Part shown: in pieces, positions 52,523 through 61,323 of the stretch
How the letters are laid out: each line of letters starts with the position of its first letter
Position numbering within the stretch: the stretch's first letter is position 1
Source of the DNA: an uncultured Bacteroidales bacterium
GTDB taxonomy: Bacteria > Bacteroidota > Bacteroidia > Bacteroidales > Paludibacteraceae
Direction: 5' to 3'
Assembly (NCBI GenBank): GCA_902782665.1
Contig: CACZOA010000063.1
Location: 1-64,000 of the forward strand
Length of the DNA stretch: 64,000 nucleotides
The notes under the pieces: model-generated
Told to the model about the DNA's origin: nothing
The model's database searches: none
The model's input: the letters and a program-made list of their open reading frames with translations, nothing else
Position numbers and translations under genes: made by a program

Positions 52523-53008
52523 TTAATGTCTTATATAAGGACCATATTCATTATCGCATTTCTGACTTTCAAGAGCACATAAAATCCAGGAGAAAGGGAA
52601 AGGTAACCAATACCACCATCCGCTTCTTCCTATATCATGCAGACGACGGACTGTCACTGAAATAAGTGGTATAAATAATCCTACGTATGCCACCCAGTAA
52701 AGTCGCATAGCCACTTCCCCCACATATACATCTGCTGCGCCTCCATTATACAGGAATGAACTAAACATAAGGAGTATATAGTGGAAAAGTACGAAGTACC
52801 AGAATTCGGCTCGTGTGGCACGGCCTTTGAATGTGGCATATTTTTCCAGGATACAAATTCTGATCGCATCAAAAAATCCGATTTCTGTGTTTTTGTGCCC
52901 TCTATTATATGTCTGTTGTGAACCTTCTATATCATATTCCTCGACTTTTGAATTTTGATGCTCACTATTTGGATAATTGTAATTTGTATTTGTCAATTCA
53001 TCTTTCAT
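52523..53008 (-). CDS. DUF805 family inner-membrane protein
   Basis: 161 residues. A polar N-terminus of about 45 residues is followed by the DUF805 signature: ATFKGRATRAEFWYFVLFHY near 60, two hydrophobic segments, then VRRLHDIGRSGWWYWLPF near 120 and a final hydrophobic stretch. DUF805 proteins (YhaH/YhaI type) are small membrane proteins with no assigned reaction. The family's usual four hydrophobic segments are present. It stands alone, flanked on both sides by hairpin repeats. Confidence 0.85.
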   Translation of the reverse strand: MKDELTNTNYNYPNSEHQNSKVEEYDIEGSQQTYNRGHKNTEIGFFDAIRICILEKYATFKGRATRAEFWYFVLFHYILLMFSSFLYNGGAADVYVGEVAMRLYWVAYVGLFIPLISVTVRRLHDIGRSGWWYWLPFPFSWILCALESQKCDNEYGPYIRH

Positions 53009-53044
53009 AATATATCCTTTTATGCAATGATTTAATTTTATAAC

Positions 53045-53109
53045 TGCTCGTTCTTACGAATTCGCAGAAGAAAGGAAGGGTTAGGGCGTTCCGCTTTTAA
53101 CAATCCTCA
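53045..53109 (+). repeat. Dispersed two-hairpin intergenic repeat, copy 3
   Basis: Same plan as copies 1 and 2: CTCGTTC-TTAC-GAATTCGC, an AAGGAAGG spacer, then GGGCG-TTC-CGC and AATCCTCA. The second stem is partly decayed here (CGCTT instead of CGCCC). Confidence 0.7.
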
Positions 53110-53123
53110 GTAATAAAATATTT

Positions 53124-53152
53124 GTAGAGACGTCACATTGCGGCGTCTCTAC
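53124..53152. repeat. Hairpin repeat GTAGAGACG...CGTCTCTAC, copy 2
   Basis: Nine-bp arms with the internal sequence TCACATTGCGG. Compared with copy 1 (52482) the stem pair A-T is replaced by T-A, keeping the pairing. It lies 8 bp before the stop of PBP4 on the minus strand and could be its terminator. Confidence 0.7.
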
Positions 53153-53159
53153 AATATGG

Positions 53160-54572
53160 TTATTTGAAAATCTCTTTCAGCATGTTTCCCATCTTCACAC
53201 GTAAATCTCCACGTGGACATGAGAAATTGTTTACCATCAGACAGACTGCGTAGGTCTTGCCGTTATGCTCCACATATCCTGCATAATTCTGCACACGCTC
53301 CATACTTCCGCTTTTGAAGTGTGCTTTGCCTTTAAGCGGTGTGTTGGCAAGAAAACTCTTCACTGTGCCATTCACTCCACATGTCGGCAATGATGCGTAG
53401 AAAGCAGGGAAAAACTTGCTCTTCTTCTTCATGTAGATGAGCATGTCCACAAAGAAATTCGGATTGATGGCATTCTTCATGCTCAGACCCGAACCGTCCA
53501 CCTGGTACACTCCTTTCGCATTCACACCATGCGCGTTCCACCATCCAAACGATGATGAAATGGATTTAGGATACGATGATGTGTAGCTGTTGCGTAACCC
53601 TAAGTGAAGGAATATGTTTTCCGCATACAGGTTGATGCTGTTGTAGTTCGTCGCACGACAAATCTCTGATAATGGGGCAGAGTAGTGAGTGTATAGAAGT
53701 TTGCATGAATCTGATTTCATGAACTGATCTATTCTTGTTGTCGACGCATTTTTAGTGAACGCTACTCCAGAATCTTTAAGCTCTTGTTCTATCGCATCAG
53801 CCACGAATAGTGCGGGCTCTGGGTTTTCCGACTGTATTTCCTGCATTTTGCCCACAGCAAACGGACCTTCAATGGTTTTGTTCCAAGAAAAGTCTGTCGA
53901 CATTATTCTGTATGGAGTGTCCTTATTGATGATTTTTACATCAAGAAGGTTTGTCTTTGGCACTGTATTCACAACTCTTGCTATTGAATCATCAGCAGAA
54001 TTGTTGACGTAGATGCGGATCATATTGTCGTAGGCACAGATGGCTGACGGAGTTGGCGCGTAGTATGTGCCGATGTCTTCCACAAGCCATATTGGCATCT
54101 GTGCACATTGTGCGTAAAGACTCGCGTCTCCAATCACCGCACCGTCTACTTTCTTGATGCCGGCTGTACGGACAGCGTTCGCTGCGTTTGAGAAGAAATC
54201 ATTTGGCTGTTTGTTGTATTTGGATGCGATCGACGGATCTCCACCTCCGACAACATAGATGTTGCCATGCAAAGTCGAGTCTTTTGAAAGATGTCCCTCC
54301 ATCACCACTTTGGTCTCAAATTTGAAAGTGTCTGAGAAGACTTCCAAAGCTGTGGCAGTGGTGATAAGTTTGGTTATAGACGCGGGGATGAGGTTAGTGT
54401 TTCTGCGGTATTCAGCGACAATCTCTTCCGTCTCCACATCCTTGATCAATATTCCCACACCAGCATTGTGTAGACCTGGAGCATCCACGAATGCCTTTAC
54501 TGCAGGATGAAGATCTTGCGCGTATGTGATTATGCTTGTTAGGGATAATAAGATAAGTAATAGTTTTTTCAT
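53160..54572 (-). CDS. dacB: D-alanyl-D-alanine carboxypeptidase/endopeptidase, PBP4 family (peptidase S13)
   Basis: 470 residues with a signal peptide ending TYA-QD. It trims peptidoglycan stem peptides and cleaves cross-links in the periplasm. The three penicillin-binding motifs are visible: SxxK as SITK (Ser65, Lys68), SxN as SIN in NYNSINLYAENIF, and KSG in AHFKSGSMERVQNYAG in place of KTG. The large domain inserted between the first two motifs (GGGDPSIASKYN, IGDASLYAQ) is typical of S13. The enzyme is probably active. The gene name follows the E. coli homologue. Confidence 0.92.
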   Translation of the reverse strand: MKKLLLILLSLTSIITYAQDLHPAVKAFVDAPGLHNAGVGILIKDVETEEIVAEYRRNTNLIPASITKLITTATALEVFSDTFKFETKVVMEGHLSKDSTLHGNIYVVGGGDPSIASKYNKQPNDFFSNAANAVRTAGIKKVDGAVIGDASLYAQCAQMPIWLVEDIGTYYAPTPSAICAYDNMIRIYVNNSADDSIARVVNTVPKTNLLDVKIINKDTPYRIMSTDFSWNKTIEGPFAVGKMQEIQSENPEPALFVADAIEQELKDSGVAFTKNASTTRIDQFMKSDSCKLLYTHYSAPLSEICRATNYNSINLYAENIFLHLGLRNSYTSSYPKSISSSFGWWNAHGVNAKGVYQVDGSGLSMKNAINPNFFVDMLIYMKKKSKFFPAFYASLPTCGVNGTVKSFLANTPLKGKAHFKSGSMERVQNYAGYVEHNGKTYAVCLMVNNFSCPRGDLRVKMGNMLKEIFK

Positions 54573-54699
54573 TTCGATATATGTTAGTCGCTAATAAATA
54601 ATAATCCGTTTGCCATTTTGAGCTAACGGAAATGGAGGATGCAGGGGAGATTTCCCCTTTGCAATCTCCAATTATGCATTTAGCATTATAAATTCCGCA

Positions 54700-55275
54700 T
54701 TATCCTTTGTGTCTTGCTTTTAACTCTCTAGCAAGATCCTCGATTCTGATGCCTTTGCTTGTAAGCAGCACGATAAGATGGTAGATCATGTCTGAACACT
54801 CGTAGATGAATTGGTCGTTTGTGCCGTTCATAGCCTCTACGATGGCTTCGATTGTCTCTTCTCCTACCTTCTTACACATCTTGGCAGCTCCACCTTTGAA
54901 AAGCTTTGTTGTGTATGAGCCTTCTGGCATCTCTGCGTGACGTTTCTCGATGAAGTCCTGAAGTTCAGTTAGGAAAGCAAGATCTTTCACGTTCTTTGAA
55001 CCAAGGAATTGGTTTGCTCCTGTAGTTGAACCCTTTGGAAGAGCCTGGATAAGCACACTGTCGCCAGATGCCGATTTTTGGATCTCTGCCACTTCCATAG
55101 TGTCGTTGTATTCTCCTGCAAGCACATTCTCGTCGGAACCTGTAGCTGGATTGTGAAGCATGACAATTTTGGAATTCTCCATCTTGGAAATTGTCTCTTC
55201 TGTCACGAACCCAATGCGTAGCACTTTGCTGTTTCTTTCGTCTTGCACGCAAGCAGGAATCATTGTATTTGCCAT
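54700..55275 (-). CDS. hisE: HisIE-like protein: degenerate HisI half, intact phosphoribosyl-ATP pyrophosphatase half
   Basis: 191 residues from the ATG at 55275; upstream codons to 55299 are possible. The C-terminal half (about 105-191) is an intact HisE pyrophosphatase with the all-helical motif KKVGEETIEAIVEAM and ECSDMIYHLIVLL, which hydrolyses phosphoribosyl-ATP in histidine synthesis. The N-terminal half has the length of HisI (AMP cyclohydrolase) but not its active site. The SR-x-LW-KGE-SGN stretch is replaced by NPATGSDENVLAGEYNDT, the DxDxD zinc/magnesium motif by SASGD, and the Cys-rich CHxGxxSCF by TTGANQFLG. It is therefore predicted to do only the first of the two steps. No other his gene is nearby. 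Confidence 0.82.
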   Translation of the reverse strand: MANTMIPACVQDERNSKVLRIGFVTEETISKMENSKIVMLHNPATGSDENVLAGEYNDTMEVAEIQKSASGDSVLIQALPKGSTTGANQFLGSKNVKDLAFLTELQDFIEKRHAEMPEGSYTTKLFKGGAAKMCKKVGEETIEAIVEAMNGTNDQFIYECSDMIYHLIVLLTSKGIRIEDLARELKARHKG

Positions 55276-55314
55276 ATTTTTAAGTCTGTAAAATGTCAAT
55301 TTATAAAATCAAAT

Positions 55315-55341
55315 CAGTATCGACGGTACTCGCCGATACTG
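55315..55341 (-). terminator. Hairpin between topA and hisE
   Basis: CAGTATCG (55315-55322) pairs with CGATACTG (55334-55341). It lies 22 bp past the topA stop on the minus strand and is followed there by ATTTGATTTT. Confidence 0.65.
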
Positions 55342-55362
55342 AATTATATTGTTGCTTTTTTA

Positions 55363-57762
55363 TTATTCAGCACTTTTCTTTGTGCTTGCCTTTTTTGTCG
55401 CCGGTTTTTTCGTAGCCGCTGCCGTTTTCGTGGTTTTAGCCGTTTTCGCTTTTTTAGCTGGAGCTTTGTCTGCCTGCTCTGCTATTATTTTGCGGCAATC
55501 GTCTAATGTCAACTCTTTTGCATCGGTTCCTTTGGCAATCTTGTAGTTGACGCCATCTTTTGCGATGTACGGTCCGAATCTTCCGTTGAGGACTTCTATT
55601 TCTACTCCGTTGTCGTCAAACTTGTTGATCACCTTGTTCTTTTGCTCCTCTCGTTTTGCTTCAATGATCTTGATGCAGTCTTCGTTTGTCACTGTAAGTG
55701 GATCATATGTCTTGGCAAGAGAGTACGCCTGGTTGTTGTGCTTGATGTATGGACCAAATCTTCCGACTGCCACCACCAAATCTGTACCCTCGTAAGTGCC
55801 GACTGTACGTGGAAGTTTGAACAGGTCGAGAGCCTCTTCCAAAGTGATGGTCTCAAGATGCTGGTTCTTGCGTAGTGATGCGAAACGTGGTTTCTCCTCA
55901 TCTTCCGTCGCTCCAATCTGAGCTATGGCTCCGAAACGGGCGATCTTCACAAACACCTCTTTGCCACTTGCTGGATCAACACCAAGTTTACGCATTCCAT
56001 TCTTTCTTTCGCTGATCTGGGATGCGTCTTCCACTAATGGATGGAAATTGTGGTAGAAGTCGTCGATCATATCCTCCCACTTCATGTTTCCTTCTGCAAC
56101 GTCATCAAACTTGTTTTCAATCTTCGCTGTGAAGTTGTAGTCAAGGATGTCTGGGAAGTATTCTGTCAAAAACTCATTCACAACGATCGCTGTGTCTGTA
56201 GGCACAAGTTTTTTTCTGTCTGCACCGTAAGTTTCTGTTTCTGTTGTCTCTGTTATCTGATTGTCTTTAAGCACCAAAGTCTGGTAGTTGCGTTTCTTTC
56301 CTTCTAGATCACGCTTCTCCGCATACTCCTTATTCTGGATTGTGGAGATTGTAGGTGCGTATGTAGATGGACGTCCGATACCAAGTTCCTCAAGCTTATG
56401 TACAAGAGAAGCCTCACTGTAGCGTGGAGGATGCTGAGTGAAACGTTCTGTCGCATCGATCTCTTTAGGTTGTGAAAGGATCATTCCCTTGTTGAGTGGA
56501 GGAAGAACAGAAGTGTTGCTGTCTTCGTTGTTCTCCTTGCTTTCCTGATAAACTTTCAAGAAACCGTCGAATTTGACAACCTCACCGTCTGCGATGAACT
56601 TATATGTGTCGTCGCCACAATCAATAGTCACTGTTGTTCTTTCGATCTCAGCGTCTGCCATCTGTGACGCGATTGTACGCTTCCATACAAGATCGTAAAG
56701 TTTCTGAAGGTTGCTGTTGCCTTCAATTGTCTGATTCTCTATATATGTAGGACGGATTGCCTCGTGAGCTTCCTGAGCTCCTTTTGCTTTTGCAGTGAAG
56801 CGGCGTGGCTGAGAGTATTTTTCGCCCATAGACTCGCTGATAACTTTTTTCGCAGTGTTGATGGCAAGATCGGAAAGATTTACTGAATCGGTACGCATAT
56901 ATGTAATCTGTCCTGCCTCATACAATTGTTGTGCAAGCGACATCGTCATGTTTACTGAGAATCCAAGTTTACGTGCTGCCTCCTGCTGTAGTGTAGAAGT
57001 GATGAAAGGAGCGGCTGGACCTCTCTTGATTGGCTTCACACTGATGTCGGAAACTTTGAACTCTGCGTTCTTGCATTTTTCCAAGAATGCTCTTGCTTCC
57101 GCCTCTGTCTTGATTCTCTGTGGAAGTTCCGCCTTTAGCGTTGATGCCTTTCCTTTGCTGTCTACGACAGTGAAGATGGCTTGTATTCTGAATGAAGATT
57201 CGCTGACGAAGTTTTGAATCTCCTTTTCTCTGTCTACGATAAGACGCACTGTTACCGACTGCACACGTCCTGCTGACAACGATGGACGCACCTTCTTCCA
57301 AAGCACTGGTGAAAGTTCAAAACCTACGATTCTGTCCAACACACGTCTTGCCTGCTGGGCAGAGACTAGATTGTCATCAATGTCACGTGGGTTTTCAATC
57401 GCGTGAAGAATCGCAGTTTTTGTGATTTCATGAAATACGATACGACGTGTGTTCTCTTTCTTAAGTTTCAACACATTGAATAGATGCCAAGCAATAGCTT
57501 CTCCCTCGCGGTCCTCATCGGATGCAAGCCAAACGATTTCTGCGTCTTTTGCCTCCTTGATCAGATCATCGACAAGCTCCTTCTTGTCGTCGGGAATTTC
57601 ATATATGGGTTCGTAGTTGTTGTCCAAGTTGATGGACATGCCACTCTTTTTAAGGTCTCGGATGTGTCCGTAGCTCGATTTTACCACGAAATCCTTCCCT
57701 AAAAATTTACCAATTGTCTTCGCTTTTGCCGGAGACTCGACTATAACTAAGTTCTTGTGCAT
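55363..57762 (-). CDS. topA: DNA topoisomerase I
   Basis: 799 residues. This type IA enzyme relaxes negative supercoils. The TOPRIM domain is at 1-115 with Glu9 and SDEDREGE (Asp82, Asp84, Glu86). The catalytic tyrosine is Tyr288 in GQITYMRTDSV. The core ends near residue 600. Instead of Cys4 zinc fingers the C-terminus carries topoisomerase C-terminal repeats (VVAVGRFGPYIKHNNQAYSL, VLNGRFGPYIAKDGVNYKIA), followed by a Lys/Ala/Thr tail of about 34 residues (APAKKAKTAKTTKTAAATKK). The tail is probably a non-specific DNA-binding extension, as in Bacteroidota. It is divergent from pepP. Confidence 0.96.
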   Translation of the reverse strand: MHKNLVIVESPAKAKTIGKFLGKDFVVKSSYGHIRDLKKSGMSINLDNNYEPIYEIPDDKKELVDDLIKEAKDAEIVWLASDEDREGEAIAWHLFNVLKLKKENTRRIVFHEITKTAILHAIENPRDIDDNLVSAQQARRVLDRIVGFELSPVLWKKVRPSLSAGRVQSVTVRLIVDREKEIQNFVSESSFRIQAIFTVVDSKGKASTLKAELPQRIKTEAEARAFLEKCKNAEFKVSDISVKPIKRGPAAPFITSTLQQEAARKLGFSVNMTMSLAQQLYEAGQITYMRTDSVNLSDLAINTAKKVISESMGEKYSQPRRFTAKAKGAQEAHEAIRPTYIENQTIEGNSNLQKLYDLVWKRTIASQMADAEIERTTVTIDCGDDTYKFIADGEVVKFDGFLKVYQESKENNEDSNTSVLPPLNKGMILSQPKEIDATERFTQHPPRYSEASLVHKLEELGIGRPSTYAPTISTIQNKEYAEKRDLEGKKRNYQTLVLKDNQITETTETETYGADRKKLVPTDTAIVVNEFLTEYFPDILDYNFTAKIENKFDDVAEGNMKWEDMIDDFYHNFHPLVEDASQISERKNGMRKLGVDPASGKEVFVKIARFGAIAQIGATEDEEKPRFASLRKNQHLETITLEEALDLFKLPRTVGTYEGTDLVVAVGRFGPYIKHNNQAYSLAKTYDPLTVTNEDCIKIIEAKREEQKNKVINKFDDNGVEIEVLNGRFGPYIAKDGVNYKIAKGTDAKELTLDDCRKIIAEQADKAPAKKAKTAKTTKTAAATKKPATKKASTKKSAE

Positions 57763-57819
57763 TTTATCGTACCTAAAATCTTTTTTGCAAAGAAAAATAA
57801 AAAATCTTTCATATACTCA

Positions 57820-57827
57820 TATTTTTG
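57820..57827 (+). promoter_or_regulatory. -7 element TATTTTTG
   Basis: Exact TAnnTTTG match, 40 bp before the peptidase start at 57868, within the 105-bp region shared with the divergent topA. Confidence 0.6.
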
Positions 57828-57867
57828 CGTTTTCTTTGAGATAATTTTTGAAAAGTTGTGGATTGAT

Positions 57868-59619
57868 ATGATTGAAATTGGAAAAATTCGTGAGTTAATG
57901 GCAAATGCTGGTGTTGATGCCATTGTTGTCGGAGACAGCGATCCTCATTTTAGTGAATACCCTGCGGATTGTTTTTGCCTACGTTCTTTTTTGAGTGGTT
58001 TCGACGGTTCAAACGGCACTCTTGTGGTGACTAAGAAAGATGCGGCTCTTTGGACTGATTCAAGATATTATTTGCAGGCGACGGAACAGTTGAAACCGTC
58101 TGGAATCCGTATGGTCAAGCAAGAGAGTGGTTTGACGATCCCTGGTTTCCTCTCTTCTGTTTTGAGTCCAAAAGATACAGTCGCTCTTAATCCATGGACG
58201 ACTTCTCTTTCTGAGGAGACGGAATATAAAAAGGCTGGAGTGAAGGTCGTTTACAACGAAAGCCTGTATGAATCGTTATGGTTTGGTCAGCAGCCGAAGA
58301 TGTCGAATGCAAAACTGTTCATACATTCTGAAGAATATGCAGGTGAGTCTGTAAAATCAAAAATAGATAAATGCCGACAGTATTTCTTGTCACAGAATGC
58401 AGATGCAATGCTCGTATCTACGCTTGATGAAGTGGCGTGGGTTACTAATCTTCGTGGGGCGGATTCTCTTTGCACTCCAATCTTTTACTCATATTTATTT
58501 ATAGAAAAGAATCGTACAACTTTGTTTGTCGATACTGAAAAGTTGACTGATGAAGTTGAAAAATACTTATGTGCGAATGGTATATTTGTGACTCAATATT
58601 CACTATTCGCACGCTATTTATCTGATAATTATGACAACACTCCCGTCTTATTGGAAAATGCGAAATGCAACGTCGCAACGTCGCAACTTCTGAAGAAAAA
58701 GATTCCGTCACCGGAAAAATTCATTGAGGATTTGAAGTCGGTAAAGAATCAGACGCAGTTGGAATGTGAGAGAAAAATCATGGTCGACGACGGTGTTGCT
58801 CTCGTCAGACTATTGATGTGGCTTGAGAAAAATCGCAACAATGGATTACGTGAGACTGATGTGGCAGATAAGATTGCGGAGTTGAGAAAACATTCGTCGG
58901 AATACATCTGTGAAAGTTTTGACACAATAGCTGGATTTGCGGATCACGGAGCCATCGTCCACTATTCTGCAAAGAAAGGAAGTGATTACAAATTGACTCC
59001 AGACAACATTATCTTGATCGATACGGGTGGAAATTATCTTGGTGGCACTACAGATATCACAAGAACAGTGTCGTTGACAGATGCACCGTCGTCTGAACAG
59101 AAACGAGATTACACTTTGGTTTTGAAAGGCCATATAGCCATCCAGATGCAGAAGTTTCCTGTAAAAACAGTTGGTTTCCAGATTGATACACTTGCTCGCC
59201 AATACTTGTGGCAGGCAGGTTTGAACTATGGACACGGCACCGGGCATGGAGTAGGCCATTTCCTTGGGGTTCACGAAGGACCACAATCAATGAGTAAAAA
59301 AAGTGTGGATTATGAATTGAAAGAAGGAATGTTCATAACCGATGAACCAGGACTCTATCGTACAGGAAAATGGGGAATCCGCATTGAGAATATGTTAGCA
59401 GTAAGGAAATCTGAATCAACTGAATTTGGGGAGTTTATGCAATTTGAAACGTTGACATTGTGCCCGTATGACCGCAGATTGATAGATTCGTCAATGTTGA
59501 CTTCCGAAGAAAAAAAATGGCTTAATGACTATCATGGTATAGTAAGACAAAAATTAAGAAATTTTTTGAATGTTGAAGAAAATGATTGGCTTGAATTGCA
59601 AACTAAAAACTTTATTTAG
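57868..59619 (+). CDS. Xaa-Pro aminopeptidase (M24B, three-domain form)
   Basis: 583 residues from the ATG at 57868; the frame is open to 57757 but that part is promoter. It removes N-terminal residues preceding proline. Two creatinase-like N-terminal domains (about 1-150 and 155-310) precede the pita-bread catalytic domain (about 315-530). Metal ligands are visible: two Asp in LIDTGGNYLGGTTDITR, His in HGTGHGVGHFLGVHEGP, Glu in TDEPGLY and Glu in QFETLTLCPYD. The length matches the eukaryotic-type APP1 family rather than the 440-residue E. coli PepP. No signal peptide, so it is cytoplasmic. Confidence 0.93.
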   Translation: MIEIGKIRELMANAGVDAIVVGDSDPHFSEYPADCFCLRSFLSGFDGSNGTLVVTKKDAALWTDSRYYLQATEQLKPSGIRMVKQESGLTIPGFLSSVLSPKDTVALNPWTTSLSEETEYKKAGVKVVYNESLYESLWFGQQPKMSNAKLFIHSEEYAGESVKSKIDKCRQYFLSQNADAMLVSTLDEVAWVTNLRGADSLCTPIFYSYLFIEKNRTTLFVDTEKLTDEVEKYLCANGIFVTQYSLFARYLSDNYDNTPVLLENAKCNVATSQLLKKKIPSPEKFIEDLKSVKNQTQLECERKIMVDDGVALVRLLMWLEKNRNNGLRETDVADKIAELRKHSSEYICESFDTIAGFADHGAIVHYSAKKGSDYKLTPDNIILIDTGGNYLGGTTDITRTVSLTDAPSSEQKRDYTLVLKGHIAIQMQKFPVKTVGFQIDTLARQYLWQAGLNYGHGTGHGVGHFLGVHEGPQSMSKKSVDYELKEGMFITDEPGLYRTGKWGIRIENMLAVRKSESTEFGEFMQFETLTLCPYDRRLIDSSMLTSEEKKWLNDYHGIVRQKLRNFLNVEENDWLELQTKNFI

Positions 59620-59627
59620 TACATTTG
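59620..59627 (+). promoter_or_regulatory. -7 element TACATTTG
   Basis: Exact TAnnTTTG match directly after the peptidase stop codon, 38 bp before the next start. Confidence 0.55.
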
Positions 59628-59664
59628 CCAGAAATAACAAAGAAAGACTAGAAAAGAAATAGAT

Positions 59665-61116
59665 ATGAAAAGAAAAATTTTTTCGTTTTTGGCATTGATA
59701 TGTGCGTTCATTTCGTTTGCTGCACCAGCAGCTAAAGATGCGCCATATCGTATTGAGCTCAAGATGACGGATATCAAAGACACGTCAAAAGTGTTTTTGG
59801 CATTTTATTACAATGGAAAGACTTATTCCAAGGACACCGCACAATTCAATGGAAAAGGTGTTGCTGTTTTTGACGGAAGCAAAAGAAAAGAGAAAGATAA
59901 GCAAAGATTGGAAGAAGGAATGTACATTGTCTACTTCAAGCAGGATAGATTCTTTGACTTATTGGTAGGAAAAGACCAGAATATCAAGCTGAAGGCAGAC
60001 ACTACAGACTTGACTCCTGTGGTCACTCAAGGAGAAGAGTCGATTTACTTCTCTAAACTTGTCAAGTTTATGTCAGACAAGAACAAAGAGCGTAAGAATA
60101 TCGTTGAAGCCAAGAAAGCAGGAAAGATGGATTCGGTCACATTTGAGGCGAAATTGAAGAAACTTTCAGATGAGGTTGAGGCTTTCCAGCAAAAGGAAAT
60201 AGAAACAACAAAGGGAACTTTCTATTCTGCGTTTGTAAAAGGAACAATACAGGTAGAGGTTCCAGATTTCACTGAGTTGCCGGACACTGCAAGACCGATG
60301 GCAAGATATCAGTTTACAAAGAACCATTTCTTTGATAACATCGATTTGTCAGACCCACGTATGTTGAGAACTCCATATTTCCCAGGAAAGGTGGACAATT
60401 ATATGACAAGATTGATTCCAATTCCAGATTCATTGTTTGCTGCTGCAGACGTGTTGATTCAGAAGAGTGAGGGAAACAAGGAAACATACCAGACAATGCT
60501 TAGCAAGATGATGAATTATGGATTGAAGAGCAATATGATGGGTATGGACAAGATGTGGTATCAGATAGCTGAGAAATATTACTTGTCAGGAAAAGCTGAT
60601 TGGGCAGACTCTTCATGGATTGAGGATTTGAAGGCAGAGTGCAAGAAGGTACGTTACAATATGATTGGCATGCCAGCCAAGAACTTGAGAATGCGTGGAA
60701 TCGATTCGACACAGATACAGTTGAAGGATTTGCGTCCAGAGAATGGAAAGAATGAGTTTGTGCTTGTATATTTCTTTGAACCAAGTTGCGGACACTGTAA
60801 GAAAATCACTCCAGTATTGCACGATTCTGTTTATGTTAAGTATAAGGACAAAGGATTTGAGGTGTTCTGCTGCTACACACAAACAGACAAGAAAGAGTGG
60901 GTAGACTTCTTGGACAAGCATAAATTGTATGATTGGGTGAACGTATGGGATCCAAACAGAGAGTCATATTTCTGGGAGTTCTACGATGCGACTGTAACGC
61001 CAGGAGTATACTTGCTTGACAAAGAGAGAAAAATTGTAGCAAAGAAGATAAGCACAGAGTCTTTGGATCAGATTTTGGAGGAGGAGTTGATAAAACGAAA
61101 ACAGCAGAAAAAATAA
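59665..61116 (+). CDS. Exported thioredoxin-fold protein (DUF4369/DUF5106-like, TlpA type)
   Basis: 483 residues with a signal peptide (MKRKIFSFLALICAFISFA). The N-terminal region (about 27-120) is a DUF4369-like beta domain (YRIELKMTDIKDTSKVFLAF), and the middle 130-330 is helical and charged. The C-terminal thioredoxin domain (about 345-475) has the redox motif CGHC in FFEPSCGHCKKITP and the cis-Pro segment TVTPGVYLLD. Such proteins act as periplasmic thiol-disulfide oxidoreductases, possibly in cytochrome maturation or protein folding; the target is unknown. It ends KRKQQKK. It lies upstream of gldJ but has its own promoter. Confidence 0.86.
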   Translation: MKRKIFSFLALICAFISFAAPAAKDAPYRIELKMTDIKDTSKVFLAFYYNGKTYSKDTAQFNGKGVAVFDGSKRKEKDKQRLEEGMYIVYFKQDRFFDLLVGKDQNIKLKADTTDLTPVVTQGEESIYFSKLVKFMSDKNKERKNIVEAKKAGKMDSVTFEAKLKKLSDEVEAFQQKEIETTKGTFYSAFVKGTIQVEVPDFTELPDTARPMARYQFTKNHFFDNIDLSDPRMLRTPYFPGKVDNYMTRLIPIPDSLFAAADVLIQKSEGNKETYQTMLSKMMNYGLKSNMMGMDKMWYQIAEKYYLSGKADWADSSWIEDLKAECKKVRYNMIGMPAKNLRMRGIDSTQIQLKDLRPENGKNEFVLVYFFEPSCGHCKKITPVLHDSVYVKYKDKGFEVFCCYTQTDKKEWVDFLDKHKLYDWVNVWDPNRESYFWEFYDATVTPGVYLLDKERKIVAKKISTESLDQILEEELIKRKQQKK

Positions 61117-61217
61117 AAAAAGTGGTTTGTCAACATAAAAACAGCCATTTTTAATCAAATTTATCAACTTTTTTGCAATAAAATCACAAAAGTGTTTTGC
61201 AAGAAATAAAGTTTATC

Positions 61218-61225
61218 TATTTTTG
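61218..61225 (+). promoter_or_regulatory. -7 element TATTTTTG of gldJ
   Basis: Exact TAnnTTTG match, 98 bp before the gldJ ATG, so the transcript has a leader of about 90 nt. Confidence 0.6.
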
Positions 61226-61323
61226 CCAACCATACAGATGGTCGCAATGAGATTGCGGTGATTTTGTATGTCAAATTAAGTTAGAAATAAAATTAGTAAA
61301 TTATCTTATACTCGAAAGGTACT

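Noticed and set aside
57757..57867. Upstream extension of the Xaa-Pro aminopeptidase with a hydrophobic N-terminus
   Set aside because: The extension covers the -7 element and overlaps the divergent topA start. M24B enzymes of this type begin close to MIEIGKIRELM.
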